A stretch of DNA of 39,139 nucleotides from Candidatus Kerfeldbacteria bacterium (GTDB lineage: Bacteria; Patescibacteriota; Patescibacteriia; UBA9570): NCBI GenBank assembly GCA_016207285.1, contig JACQPW010000003.1:1-39139 (forward strand). Reading direction: 5' to 3'. The notes under the pieces were generated by a model, which ran no database searches, was not told where the DNA came from, and saw nothing but the letters and a program-made list of their open reading frames with translations. The first letter of the stretch is position 1; each line of letters opens with the position of its first letter. Positions 1-8,518 of this stretch are shown here, one piece after another. Made by a program: the position numbers and the translations under genes.

Positions 1-28
1 CACGGCATATCTGGTTCCGCAGTGGGGA

Positions 29-1510
29 TCAAGGGGAGGTATGAGTAGCAGTGCTCTTTGGTCTGAGTATCTCCCAATCCGTTTTATTGAAAAAGCGCAA
101 GGCTACCAGCACCAAACAATAAATCGTTCCGCCGGCGAGCACACTAACCGGTAAGGGGATATGCGGTTTAAGAAAGATGATACCACCATACATTACGGCA
201 CCAGCCACAGCCGCAGGCAATAACTTCCATAAGGTGAGCCAGTAGCTATCTTGGGTAAAGCGTTTGGCTAAGATGTACATCACGGTTTGAATCAGGATCT
301 CGGTACTTAAGGTGGCCATCGCGCCGCCTAAGAAGCCGAACTGCGGGATGAGGATGATATCTAGGATAATGTTCACTACTACGCTGCCGGCCTCTAGCTT
401 GGTGCGCAGGGGTTGCTGGTCAATGGTGGCAAAGACCTGGCTGGAAGTCGTGCCAAGCAAGCGGACAGCAAAAAAGAGACCGAATAGTTCTAAGGCGGGC
501 GTGGCTGACCACAAAGATTCCTTATAGACTAGTTGCATCACTTGATCTGCCAGAGCGGTGAGGCCAACGCCAAGGGCAATCCCAACCGCACCCAGGTAGC
601 GCATCGAGAACAACACTACGCGGCGGTATTTAGTGAGATCGGTTTTATAGTATTCATACAGGTACGGCGTAATGACTTGCAAACCAATGCGGGGAAAGAT
701 CAATAGAAAAACAATAATCCGACTAGCGGCTCCATAGCGGCCAATATCACCCGCTGGTATATCTGCCCAACCGGTTAACTGATAAAAACGGAGGATCAGC
801 TTATCAATTTCAAAATAAATCGTTGTCACCACCGCTTGCATACTAAACCAGATTCCTTCCCCTAACATCGGTTTCAGCAAAGTTTGATCAAACTGGGGCG
901 GCACTAATTTAAAAGAATGCAAGGCATACCAACCCACAAAGATCAGTGTTGTCACTGCATACAGTACGGCAATGGATAGGGCACCTGTGGTCAGATCCGT
1001 CAGGTAATGGGTGATCAGCCACACCCCCACTAATTTAGAAATACCATCCAGCACTTCGACAAAGGAGATCCATTCATTGTGGTGAATAGCGCGATAAGCG
1101 GACCGAATGACGACTCGGTATTGAATCAAGGCTTGACCAATCCCCAGGATCAGTAGCAACCAAAACATCCGGGTGACACCGTTGATCAGCACATAACCAC
1201 CTAAGATACTGGCTTGCAGTAACAGCCAGGTAGTGGATTCAATCACCAAACCAGTGCCGTAGAAACGCTGCAAGGCGACTTTACCTTGCTGCGCCCCATG
1301 ACGCATAATCACCATGCTCATCCCCACCTCGCTCATGATCATGATAATACTGACAGCTGATAACGCCACATCAAAGGCATCAATCAAGCTGGGATCGCCG
1401 ATCAGGTAATTGGATACCTGAATGACGGATAAGCCAACACACACTCGGTAGATGAGGCGCGAGGTCATTAAGCGACCAATCACTCGGACTACTTGGCGGG
1501 CAGTAGACAT
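29..1510 (-). CDS. Wzx-type lipid-linked oligosaccharide flippase (MOP superfamily)
   Basis: This is a 493-residue, very hydrophobic protein with about 12-14 membrane segments along its whole length, the size and pattern of polysaccharide flippases in the MATE/MOP superfamily. Proteins of this kind move polyprenyl-diphosphate-linked glycans from the cytoplasmic to the outer face of the membrane. It starts with ATG two bases after the stop of the phosphohydrolase gene upstream and is the last visible gene of that operon. No Shine-Dalgarno motif precedes it. The family is seen from hydropathy and general resemblance; the substrate is unknown. A second, shorter flippase lies at 10151-11377, so two separate glycans or two steps may be served. 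Confidence 0.8.
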   Translation of the reverse strand: MSTARQVVRVIGRLMTSRLIYRVCVGLSVIQVSNYLIGDPSLIDAFDVALSAVSIIMIMSEVGMSMVIMRHGAQQGKVALQRFYGTGLVIESTTWLLLQASILGGYVLINGVTRMFWLLLILGIGQALIQYRVVIRSAYRAIHHNEWISFVEVLDGISKLVGVWLITHYLTDLTTGALSIAVLYAVTTLIFVGWYALHSFKLVPPQFDQTLLKPMLGEGIWFSMQAVVTTIYFEIDKLILRFYQLTGWADIPAGDIGRYGAASRIIVFLLIFPRIGLQVITPYLYEYYKTDLTKYRRVVLFSMRYLGAVGIALGVGLTALADQVMQLVYKESLWSATPALELFGLFFAVRLLGTTSSQVFATIDQQPLRTKLEAGSVVVNIILDIILIPQFGFLGGAMATLSTEILIQTVMYILAKRFTQDSYWLTLWKLLPAAVAGAVMYGGIIFLKPHIPLPVSVLAGGTIYCLVLVALRFFNKTDWEILRPKSTATHTSP

Positions 1511-1512
1511 AT

Positions 1513-3087
1513 TTACAAATCAATATCAGCTACTAGCTGCTTAAGGGCATACTGTTCCGTGGCCTGTTCCCGCTGACTGGGTTGGTGTAACGGACTAGTG
1601 GGTTTAAAGATATCCATCGGTTGGCCGCGATGCTGTTGTTGTACTGGTAAGCTCATGGCCTGCATAATGGTTGGTGCCATCTGCATAATCGAGCTAGTGG
1701 GCATGGTACGATGATCGATCGCCTGACCATAGGCCAAAAACATCCCGCGTTTATCGTGATAATTTTTTGTCGTCTTTTCATATAACGCTGCCGAATGCAG
1801 TGAACCGGATAGGTAATATTTGTCTGAACTGATAAACAGATCTGGAGAGTTGGGCAGCAGGGGAGCATCACCATACACTGTTTCGGCGGTCAGTACTTCT
1901 TCCACCAGTGGTTGAAGTTTAGATACTAACTCATCACGCAACCCTGTCCGTTGCTCGGCTGGTACAATCCCGTTTTTAAACCGACCACGATCATTAATGT
2001 AGAGCATACTGGCCATCGAGCCACGGGGGAAACCAATTTTGGTTTTGGCTAAGTCCAAAGTCAAATCGATGGTGACATTCACGGGCACAAACCGTTTGAA
2101 GATATGATGATAAAACCATTTGGCGGCGCGCTCCAACCACACCGAGGATTTTAGAACGTTGCGCAAACCTTTCCCGACCTTTATTTGTGTACGCTTACCC
2201 TGCATCGTTTCAATTTCGCGCGATAATTTAGTATGGCTGGCTTGGAACGAACCAGTACCACTCGTCGTCGCTAAATAACCTTGCTCTTCTAACCAACGGT
2301 TGAGATAGAAAATTTCATCATACACTTTAAAGCCATGATCGGACATCACTAATAAGGTAGTGTCCGCATCCATCTGTTGCATGATCCAGCCAATAAAATC
2401 ATCCATGATATCCCACATCTTCCAGGCTGGCTGATAATGCTCTCGTAGGGCTTTGTCGTAGACCACATGTGATACCCAATCGGTACCCGAGGACAAGAAA
2501 AAGAAAAAATCCCACGGTTCATTACTGAATAGCTCTTTAGCACCCGCAATGCGCTCTTGTTCTAATCTACATAAATCCTCCACGTACGGTGTAAAGTTAT
2601 TTGTAGAACGCAGCTTTGCATTGGGTGATAAGCGATAGTTTTGTAGCGCTGGATATTTGGCTTTTAATGACTCTGGGTAAATATATTTATCGCCACGGGT
2701 CATTAAACTGGTAATGGTGATCTCTGATTTTAATTTTGGTGGAAAGGTATTGGGTAAATTAATCAGGATCGGTTTGCGGCCATGCCGGACCATGGTTTCG
2801 TAAATCGTTTCACTGGTAATTTTAGTACTATCAATAATATCGACATCCGTTAGGTCATTGTTGACCACTAAAAAATCTAGGCAGCCATGTTGCGTTGGGT
2901 AAAGGCCAGTGGCAAAGCTCGTCCAAGCAGGAGCACTGTGAGCCGGATGCGTCGATTCCAGTGTGCTGGACATTCCTTTCGTTTGCATGGTCTTGAGATT
3001 CGGTAAGCGACCTTCCGCCATCATCAGATTGACTAAATCCCAACTGGAGCCGTCTAAACCAATCACAACTACTTTAGGCTTGTTCAT
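1513..3087 (-). CDS. Alkaline-phosphatase-superfamily phosphohydrolase/phosphodiesterase, third of three tandem paralogs
   Basis: This 524-residue protein resembles the predicted phosphohydrolases/phosphomutases of the AlkP superfamily (COG3379, type I phosphodiesterase fold). Visible metal-site residues are D12 in VIGLDG, D203 and H207 in GTDWVSH, D250 and H251 in MSDHGF, and a later His in SLHS. The residue at the nucleophile position is S51 (HPAHSAPAW), whereas both sister proteins have Thr there. No signal peptide or membrane helix is seen, so it is probably cytoplasmic. Its ATG overlaps the TGA of the upstream paralog (ATGA). The substrate is unknown; its setting among flippase and glycosyltransferase genes suggests a lipid-linked or nucleotide-linked sugar phosphate. 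Confidence 0.8.
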   Translation of the reverse strand: MNKPKVVVIGLDGSSWDLVNLMMAEGRLPNLKTMQTKGMSSTLESTHPAHSAPAWTSFATGLYPTQHGCLDFLVVNNDLTDVDIIDSTKITSETIYETMVRHGRKPILINLPNTFPPKLKSEITITSLMTRGDKYIYPESLKAKYPALQNYRLSPNAKLRSTNNFTPYVEDLCRLEQERIAGAKELFSNEPWDFFFFLSSGTDWVSHVVYDKALREHYQPAWKMWDIMDDFIGWIMQQMDADTTLLVMSDHGFKVYDEIFYLNRWLEEQGYLATTSGTGSFQASHTKLSREIETMQGKRTQIKVGKGLRNVLKSSVWLERAAKWFYHHIFKRFVPVNVTIDLTLDLAKTKIGFPRGSMASMLYINDRGRFKNGIVPAEQRTGLRDELVSKLQPLVEEVLTAETVYGDAPLLPNSPDLFISSDKYYLSGSLHSAALYEKTTKNYHDKRGMFLAYGQAIDHRTMPTSSIMQMAPTIMQAMSLPVQQQHRGQPMDIFKPTSPLHQPSQREQATEQYALKQLVADIDL

Positions 3088-4664
3088 AGGGCAATATCAT
3101 CTAGTAGGGTAGTTAGCTGGGTTTTTTCTGACAGTAGTGCTGGCTTAAAATCCGGTGAAAAAATTGTGAGTGGCTTACCATCGCTATAGGCTGGTACGGG
3201 CAAACCGTATTGATACAACAGGGTGGGTGTGAGGTCAGCAATAGACGCGTTCGTCACTTCTCCGTGGCGAATATTCGGACCCGCCGCAATAAAGATACCG
3301 AACTCATCATGTTTGTTGGAGATATGATCCTCAAAAATGCTCTGTGAATGCAAGTGACCCACAATCCAGACATCCTTGGTGGCACAATGTAAATCTGGTG
3401 AAGGGAGCGGGGGATTATTACCGTACAGTTCTTCCTTGGTATAGACATGCTCGGTGACGCGCTTGCCGGACGGTGTCCGTAATGCTTCTAGTTTCGTTTT
3501 GACATCACTGCGAATGCGATCGTAGTCGGCTTTATCTGTAATCAGCCCTTCGGAAAAATTACCAGCATAATTCAGATACAAGGTTTGCAACATGGCACCA
3601 CGTGGAAAACAGACTTGGGTTTTGTCTAAATCAATCCCAATGTTAATGTCAAAGTGGATCGGTACAAACGGTTTAATCACATGGTTGTACAGCCACTTAG
3701 CGGCGCGTTCAATGGCCGGGTGGAAAAACAAGGCTTTCAACTGGCGTTTGTTTAAACGAATGCGTAAGCGTTTTTTCGAACGGGCGGCTTCCAAACTGCG
3801 CCGTCGGGCGGTAGCATTTTCCTCAAATTTACCGGCTCCGGTGGTAGTAGTTAAATATCCCTCTTGCTCCAGCCAACGGTTGATATAAAACAACTCGGTG
3901 TAATAAGTAAAGCCATGATCCGACAAAATATAGATCGTCGTGTCAGCGGGCAGGTGCTCTTCTACCCAGCCAAAAAATGCATCGACCAAATCAAACACCT
4001 GCATCGCAGTTGGCTCCTTACCCTGTACCATGTCCGCAAAGGCCAGATGAGATACCCAATCGGTAGAGGAGAACAGGAAAAAGAATAGATCCCAATCTTC
4101 GCCAAGTAATAGTTCTTTTACAGCTGTGACACGATCACGTTCAATATCCACAATATGTTGAATATATTCCGGCAACGATTTAGTGAGCTTGAGTGATTCA
4201 TCTGGGCTCAATTTGTAGTTGCGGAGGCTGGGATACTTGGTCAGCAGGGAAGCCGGAAAAATATAGTCATCACCGTACGTCATGAAGTCGGTAATGATGG
4301 TTTGATCCGGTAGCCGCGGCGGATAGGAATTGGGCAGGTTGACTAGGATCGTTTTTTTACCGGCTTGGTGCAATAGTTCGTAAAAGGTCGGTACTTTGAT
4401 TTCAGCACTGGTGGCTGGACGAAAATCACGGATGCTTTTACCGGGGAGGAAAAAATCATAACAACCATGTTTACCGGGATGTACACCGGTGGCAAAGGTG
4501 GTCCAGGCGGGCACGGTGACGGGCGGCTTGGTCGATAGTAACGTGCCACGCACACCGCGGTCAATCAAGCGTTGTAAGTTGGGCAATTTACCCTCCACTA
4601 ACAACGGATCCAAAATCCGGAAGGTCGTTCCGTCTAAACCAATCACTAATGTGCGTGGATCCAT
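3084..4664 (-). CDS. Alkaline-phosphatase-superfamily phosphohydrolase/phosphodiesterase, second of three tandem paralogs
   Basis: This 526-residue protein is about half identical by eye to its upstream neighbour over the first 150 residues. Metal-site residues are D11 in VIGLDG, Asp and His in STDWVSH, and Asp and His in LSDHGF; T50 (PPVTVPAW) is the likely nucleophile. The ATG at 4664 was chosen over the in-frame TTG at 4670. It gives the same N-terminal length as the paralog and sits two bases after the upstream TGA. No export signal is seen. The family includes hydrolases and phosphodiesterases, and the actual reaction cannot be told from sequence. Confidence 0.8.
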   Translation of the reverse strand: MDPRTLVIGLDGTTFRILDPLLVEGKLPNLQRLIDRGVRGTLLSTKPPVTVPAWTTFATGVHPGKHGCYDFFLPGKSIRDFRPATSAEIKVPTFYELLHQAGKKTILVNLPNSYPPRLPDQTIITDFMTYGDDYIFPASLLTKYPSLRNYKLSPDESLKLTKSLPEYIQHIVDIERDRVTAVKELLLGEDWDLFFFLFSSTDWVSHLAFADMVQGKEPTAMQVFDLVDAFFGWVEEHLPADTTIYILSDHGFTYYTELFYINRWLEQEGYLTTTTGAGKFEENATARRRSLEAARSKKRLRIRLNKRQLKALFFHPAIERAAKWLYNHVIKPFVPIHFDINIGIDLDKTQVCFPRGAMLQTLYLNYAGNFSEGLITDKADYDRIRSDVKTKLEALRTPSGKRVTEHVYTKEELYGNNPPLPSPDLHCATKDVWIVGHLHSQSIFEDHISNKHDEFGIFIAAGPNIRHGEVTNASIADLTPTLLYQYGLPVPAYSDGKPLTIFSPDFKPALLSEKTQLTTLLDDIAL

Positions 4665-4666
4665 AA

Positions 4667-6247
4667 TCAAATATTGACTGAGCTTAATAAGCTATCCAAC
4701 TGCTGGTGTTCGGTGGCAGAACGCACTGGGCGAGCGGTTTTAAAGATGGGCAGGACAGTACCATCTAGATTGGGTGGTAGGGCTTGGTCTAAATCGTGTA
4801 GTAAGGTAGGCATAATACTGGCAATTGGCTGCTCTGGTAGCTCTTGTCCAGCAATGTTTTTACCCCAGGCAGCAAACATCCCGACTGGGCCGTGTTTACT
4901 GGAAACCTCGTCCACAAATAATTCACTCGAATGAAATTGACCCACAAACCAGTAATCGCCAAACTCATAAAATAGATCTGGGCAACGTTCCGGTGTGGCC
5001 GTGCCATAAATTTCTTCTTTCGTATACACTTTGGGAGTTACTGCTTGGCCGTCTGGACCACGTAAATTTTCTAACTTAGTTTTGACCTCATCACGTAAGG
5101 CGATATATTCCGCATCTGTCATCGGCTTACCTTGTTTGTATTTGCGGCCATCATTGATGTAAATCGCTGTCATGGTGCGCCCCTTAGGAAAACAAACGGT
5201 GGTGTTCTCAAAATCGATCGTCACATCCAAATTAAATTTGATCGGCAGCCAGGGCTTAGCTACCCGATGGTAAAACCAGCGGGCAAAGCGCTCCACCGGT
5301 TTCACTACGGCTAATAATTTCAACATCTTCCCACTCACACTGACATTGAACCGTTTGCTATTTTGCAGCTGGCTCTTCTGCTCATCTTGCTTGCTGATAT
5401 TTTGATGAAACTGTGCCGCCGGTGCTGACTTGGTGGTAAGGTAGCCTTGTTGTTCTAACCACTTGTTGAAATAGAACGTATGTCGGTAGACTTTAAACCC
5501 ATGATCCGACAACAGGTAGAGATGGGTATCGGCGGGCAGGTGATCCATAAACCAACCTAGTTGCGTATCAATGTAACGGAACAAGTCATAGGCCTTTGGA
5601 AATGAACCATCTAGCAACTGGCTATACATCGCATGTGAGATCCAATCGGTAGATGAAAACAAATAGTAAAATAGATCCCATGGTTCTTGTTGCCATAAGT
5701 CTTTAACGCCAGCCATATGGCCCTGTTCCACCGCAATAATATCATTCACGTACTCGGTGAGCTTACCTTTCACCTGCAGCTCCTCATCGGGAGCCAAGCG
5801 GTATTGTCGTAAGCTCGGGTACGTATCGAGTAATGATTGTGGAAAGACACACTGGTCACCAATGGTGAGCATGTCCGTGATGGTTGGTGTGGGTAGTTTC
5901 GGTGGGAATGAATTCGGCAAGTTCACCAGCACAGAACGTTTACCAGCCTGATGCAGTAGTTCGTAGATGGTGGGTACTTGAATATGGGTACTGTTGCATA
6001 AATCGAACTGTTCCAGATCAGCGGTCGGCAGCAAAAAGTCGTAACAGCCATGTTTACCGGGGTTCACACCGGTGGCAAAGGTAGTCCAGGCTGGGGCTGT
6101 ATAGGGTGGCATGGTAGAACGCAAAGGAGCACGCACGCCTTCACGACAGATACGCTGTAAATTTGGCATATCACCTCGGTCCATCAGTTGGTCTAATAAC
6201 TCGAAGGTGGCACCATCTAAACCGATCACTGCGATTCGTCTTGCCAT
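4667..6247 (-). CDS. Alkaline-phosphatase-superfamily phosphohydrolase/phosphodiesterase, first of three tandem paralogs
   Basis: This is the first gene of the minus-strand operon and encodes 526 residues. It carries D11 in VIGLDG, likely nucleophile T50 (PPYTAPAW), Asp and His in STDWISH, and Asp and His in LSDHGF, followed by a C-terminal FHSS and a KHGPVGMF segment that fit the last metal ligands. The protein has no signal peptide. Transcription probably starts from a TATAAT at 6262-6267, leaving a leader of only about 6-7 bases. The three paralogs are too divergent to be an assembly duplication and each keeps a full metal set, so all three are probably active. Confidence 0.8.
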   Translation of the reverse strand: MARRIAVIGLDGATFELLDQLMDRGDMPNLQRICREGVRAPLRSTMPPYTAPAWTTFATGVNPGKHGCYDFLLPTADLEQFDLCNSTHIQVPTIYELLHQAGKRSVLVNLPNSFPPKLPTPTITDMLTIGDQCVFPQSLLDTYPSLRQYRLAPDEELQVKGKLTEYVNDIIAVEQGHMAGVKDLWQQEPWDLFYYLFSSTDWISHAMYSQLLDGSFPKAYDLFRYIDTQLGWFMDHLPADTHLYLLSDHGFKVYRHTFYFNKWLEQQGYLTTKSAPAAQFHQNISKQDEQKSQLQNSKRFNVSVSGKMLKLLAVVKPVERFARWFYHRVAKPWLPIKFNLDVTIDFENTTVCFPKGRTMTAIYINDGRKYKQGKPMTDAEYIALRDEVKTKLENLRGPDGQAVTPKVYTKEEIYGTATPERCPDLFYEFGDYWFVGQFHSSELFVDEVSSKHGPVGMFAAWGKNIAGQELPEQPIASIMPTLLHDLDQALPPNLDGTVLPIFKTARPVRSATEHQQLDSLLSSVNI

Positions 6248-6269
6248 AGTTGAACCGCTCGATTATACT
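6241..6269 (+). promoter_or_regulatory. Predicted leaderless promoter of the GT-C gene
   Basis: TTGCCA (6241-6246), a 17-base spacer and TATACT (6264-6269), ending nine bases before the ATG at 6279. The -35 covers the start codon of the divergent phosphohydrolase gene. Confidence 0.7.
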
Positions 6270-6290
6270 TGAAATCTGATGAAAAGTCTA
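6262..6290 (-). promoter_or_regulatory. Predicted promoter of the phosphohydrolase-flippase operon
   Basis: On the minus strand, TAGACT (6285-6290) and a perfect TATAAT (6262-6267) are 17 bases apart. The -10 ends 14 bases before the ATG at 6247, giving a predicted leader of about 6-7 bases. The -10 overlaps the opposite-strand -10 of the GT-C gene by four bases. Confidence 0.65.
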
Positions 6291-7769
6291 GTAGTGAAGA
6301 TTAGTCTGATCGTAGCCATTACCCTACTCGCTGCTTGGTTGCGCTTACCGCATTTAGGCGCGGTCAATTTGTATAATGATGAGTACTATCAATTTGAAAC
6401 CGCCGTTGGCCAACTCAAACTAGGGGAGTGGGTACGGTATGATTACTATACCGAAGCAGCTGGTAAACCGTACGATCGAGCCAAACTATTCATCTACCAA
6501 GTGGTGGGTAGTCTAGCTGTATTTGGAGAAACAGAATCTGCCGCCAGATTACCCGCTGCCGTATGGGGCATTGTGTTGGTACCTTTGGTGATCCTTGGCT
6601 TATTACACACCCTTAAGCATCCGGCCCTGGCCTATCTCACTGGTGTTGTGTTAGCGTTTGATGATTTTAGTATCGGCTTGTCGCGCTATGTGCGCATGTA
6701 CAGTATGCTGATGGTCCTGAGCGTTGCTTTGGTCTGGTGTGTCTATCAGTGTCTGGAAACGCACCAGCGGTGGAAGCGGCTGGGCTACGGCTTAGCCAGT
6801 AGTCTGCTGTTAGTGCTATCGTTCATCATTTTTAAAGAACTGACTCTAGCGCTCGTAGCTGCCATCGGTGTCTATACCACTATCCGAGTAGTCACTTTTG
6901 CCATCACCCGGCAGCCAGCGGATCGGGCATGGACCTGGTTTTGGATTGCTGGCGGAATCATTGCCGTTGTGGCTGTCGCACTAACCGTGGCGGGCATGAA
7001 TGTCATTCCATTGGATGCGGTCATTGTACGCACGCAGCCGCACTGGTCTTATCTCTTGGATTTATTTGTCAATTGGCGCTTACCGATTTTTGCCGCTGGG
7101 TTCTGTATCATTGGCAGCGTACTTGCCCTTAAACAACTGCGTGGGTTCTTGGGGTATAGTGCGGTGCTTAGTTTAACCGTGTTGTCATACTTTACTTTTT
7201 TTAGCCATCGCTGGGATGCACAACGCTACATTAGTATCGTGACACCACTCATCACCCTACTCACTGTGGTGGGAATGTATGCTACTCTGCGGTTTTTGTT
7301 TGCATTATTACCGCAACCAAACTGGCTACGGTTTAGTTTAGTTTTGTTGCTGGCTGGTTTTATCGGACCCTGGGTATCGCTCACCGGTGTGCCCGGAACA
7401 GACTGGTTGAACCGTACGGCCTATGCTGACCAATCCGCTACCGAACTGGGGTATGCGGATATGCGTACTGCCTATGCGTACGTCGCAAACCACGTTCAAC
7501 CTGGTGAGGTGGTGTTGATGCAGGGCCCACGGTATTACTATTGGCCAGATCGTACGGTGCCGATCATGACGTTAGGTGGGTATAAGAGCCTAACATTAGA
7601 TGAATTTAAAGCTTTGGCGGCGCGTGGTACTGGTGGTAGCTGGGTCGTCTACAACACTACCCATCAGCGGCATTTACGTGACAGCATCAAGCTTTATCTG
7701 GACAAGCACTACGACTACGTTGGCACGCTAGCTGACACTGGGGTGGTGGTCTATCACTTCACAAAATAG
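6279..7769 (+). CDS. GT-C family membrane glycosyltransferase (GT39/ArnT/PMT_2-like)
   Basis: This 496-residue integral membrane protein has an N-terminal helix followed by an acidic loop motif LYNDEYYQ (N33 D34 E35). That is where GT-C enzymes carry the catalytic acidic pair, on the outer side of the first helix. About ten further hydrophobic segments follow, then a soluble C-terminal region of about 110 residues. GT-C enzymes use polyprenyl-phosphate sugars as donors on the outer face of the membrane. The enzyme encoded at 12349-13275 could make such a donor (inference). The ATG lies nine bases after a TATACT, so a leaderless message is predicted. The 3' end overlaps the convergent GT2 gene by 16 bases. 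Confidence 0.8.
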   Translation: MKSLVVKISLIVAITLLAAWLRLPHLGAVNLYNDEYYQFETAVGQLKLGEWVRYDYYTEAAGKPYDRAKLFIYQVVGSLAVFGETESAARLPAAVWGIVLVPLVILGLLHTLKHPALAYLTGVVLAFDDFSIGLSRYVRMYSMLMVLSVALVWCVYQCLETHQRWKRLGYGLASSLLLVLSFIIFKELTLALVAAIGVYTTIRVVTFAITRQPADRAWTWFWIAGGIIAVVAVALTVAGMNVIPLDAVIVRTQPHWSYLLDLFVNWRLPIFAAGFCIIGSVLALKQLRGFLGYSAVLSLTVLSYFTFFSHRWDAQRYISIVTPLITLLTVVGMYATLRFLFALLPQPNWLRFSLVLLLAGFIGPWVSLTGVPGTDWLNRTAYADQSATELGYADMRTAYAYVANHVQPGEVVLMQGPRYYYWPDRTVPIMTLGGYKSLTLDEFKALAARGTGGSWVVYNTTHQRHLRDSIKLYLDKHYDYVGTLADTGVVVYHFTK

Positions 7770-8518
7770 TGCCACAAGGCGCGTAGATAGATTTGCATGT
7801 TTCGTAGCTTAGGTAATTTACGTACACTCGTACCTTTGAGATGAGTGATGGACTGACTACACAGGCAGCGGATCTTTAGACCGCGGTCATGTAAGCGTCG
7901 GCACAGATCAACATCGTTGTAATACAATGGAAAACGCTTGGCATCAAATAAATAACCCAGCTGTTCAATGGCACTGCGGCGCAGTAGGATGCACGATCCG
8001 GCTGCTTGCTCAATATCGAAATCGGTCTTGAAATCTTTGTCTAGATAGAGGTAGCGTTGTACGCTAGCTGGACGGAACCAGCGGAATCGTTTGTGCAGCA
8101 GTGCGAGTGGGATCATATACCAGTGGGGTAAGCGGCGATGCATGTAGTATTGGGTTGATCCATCTGGATTCAGTAACTTTACTGTAGCAGCAGCATAGTC
8201 TGTGTGCTGTTGCAGCCAGTTCACCATAGCGCTCGCAGCGCCAGCATTCACGATCGTATCTTGGTTCAACAGCCAGATCAGATCACCCTTAGCTAGGGCG
8301 TAGGCTTGATTATTACCGCCGGCGTAACCCAGGTTAGTACTATTCTTAATCAGTCGAATACCCGAAACTTTTTCTAGAGCCGCAGCACTACCATCCGCTG
8401 ACGCATTTTCAATCACGATAATTTCATGTTCAATCTGTGCCAGGGCTGACTGCAGTGATCGCACACAGGCCAACACTTCGTCCTGAGCGTTCCATGATAA
8501 GACGATGACACTTACCAT
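7754..8518 (-). CDS. GT2 family glycosyltransferase, rhamnosyltransferase-like
   Basis: This 254-residue protein opens with VSVIVLSWNAQDEV, the typical first strand of GT-A fold family 2 enzymes. It has the NLGYAGGNN nucleotide-site segment, an LNQDT motif in place of DxD, and a YNDVDLCRRLHDRGL motif holding the probable catalytic acid. LNQDT and this overall length are typical of the COG1216 group, which includes rhamnosyltransferases. dTDP-rhamnose genes lie downstream at 15034-19258. It is the last gene of the 13275-7754 operon and its start overlaps the preceding gene by seven bases. The exact sugar is not determinable. Confidence 0.85.
   Translation of the reverse strand: MVSVIVLSWNAQDEVLACVRSLQSALAQIEHEIIVIENASADGSAAALEKVSGIRLIKNSTNLGYAGGNNQAYALAKGDLIWLLNQDTIVNAGAASAMVNWLQQHTDYAAATVKLLNPDGSTQYYMHRRLPHWYMIPLALLHKRFRWFRPASVQRYLYLDKDFKTDFDIEQAAGSCILLRRSAIEQLGYLFDAKRFPLYYNDVDLCRRLHDRGLKIRCLCSQSITHLKGTSVRKLPKLRNMQIYLRALWHYFVK

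Noticed and set aside
1..28. Possible start of another minus-strand gene (an ATG on the minus strand at 8-6).
   Set aside because: Only three codons are visible before the window edge; nothing supports a product.
3592..3888. 98-codon plus-strand open frame inside the second phosphohydrolase gene.
   Set aside because: Basic, Trp/Arg-rich composition of a shadow frame; the minus-strand frame has clear motifs across the same bases.
1513..6247. The three similar phosphohydrolase genes as an assembly duplication.
   Set aside because: By eye they share only about half their residues over the N-terminal 150 positions and differ at the nucleophile, so they are old paralogs and not a misassembly.
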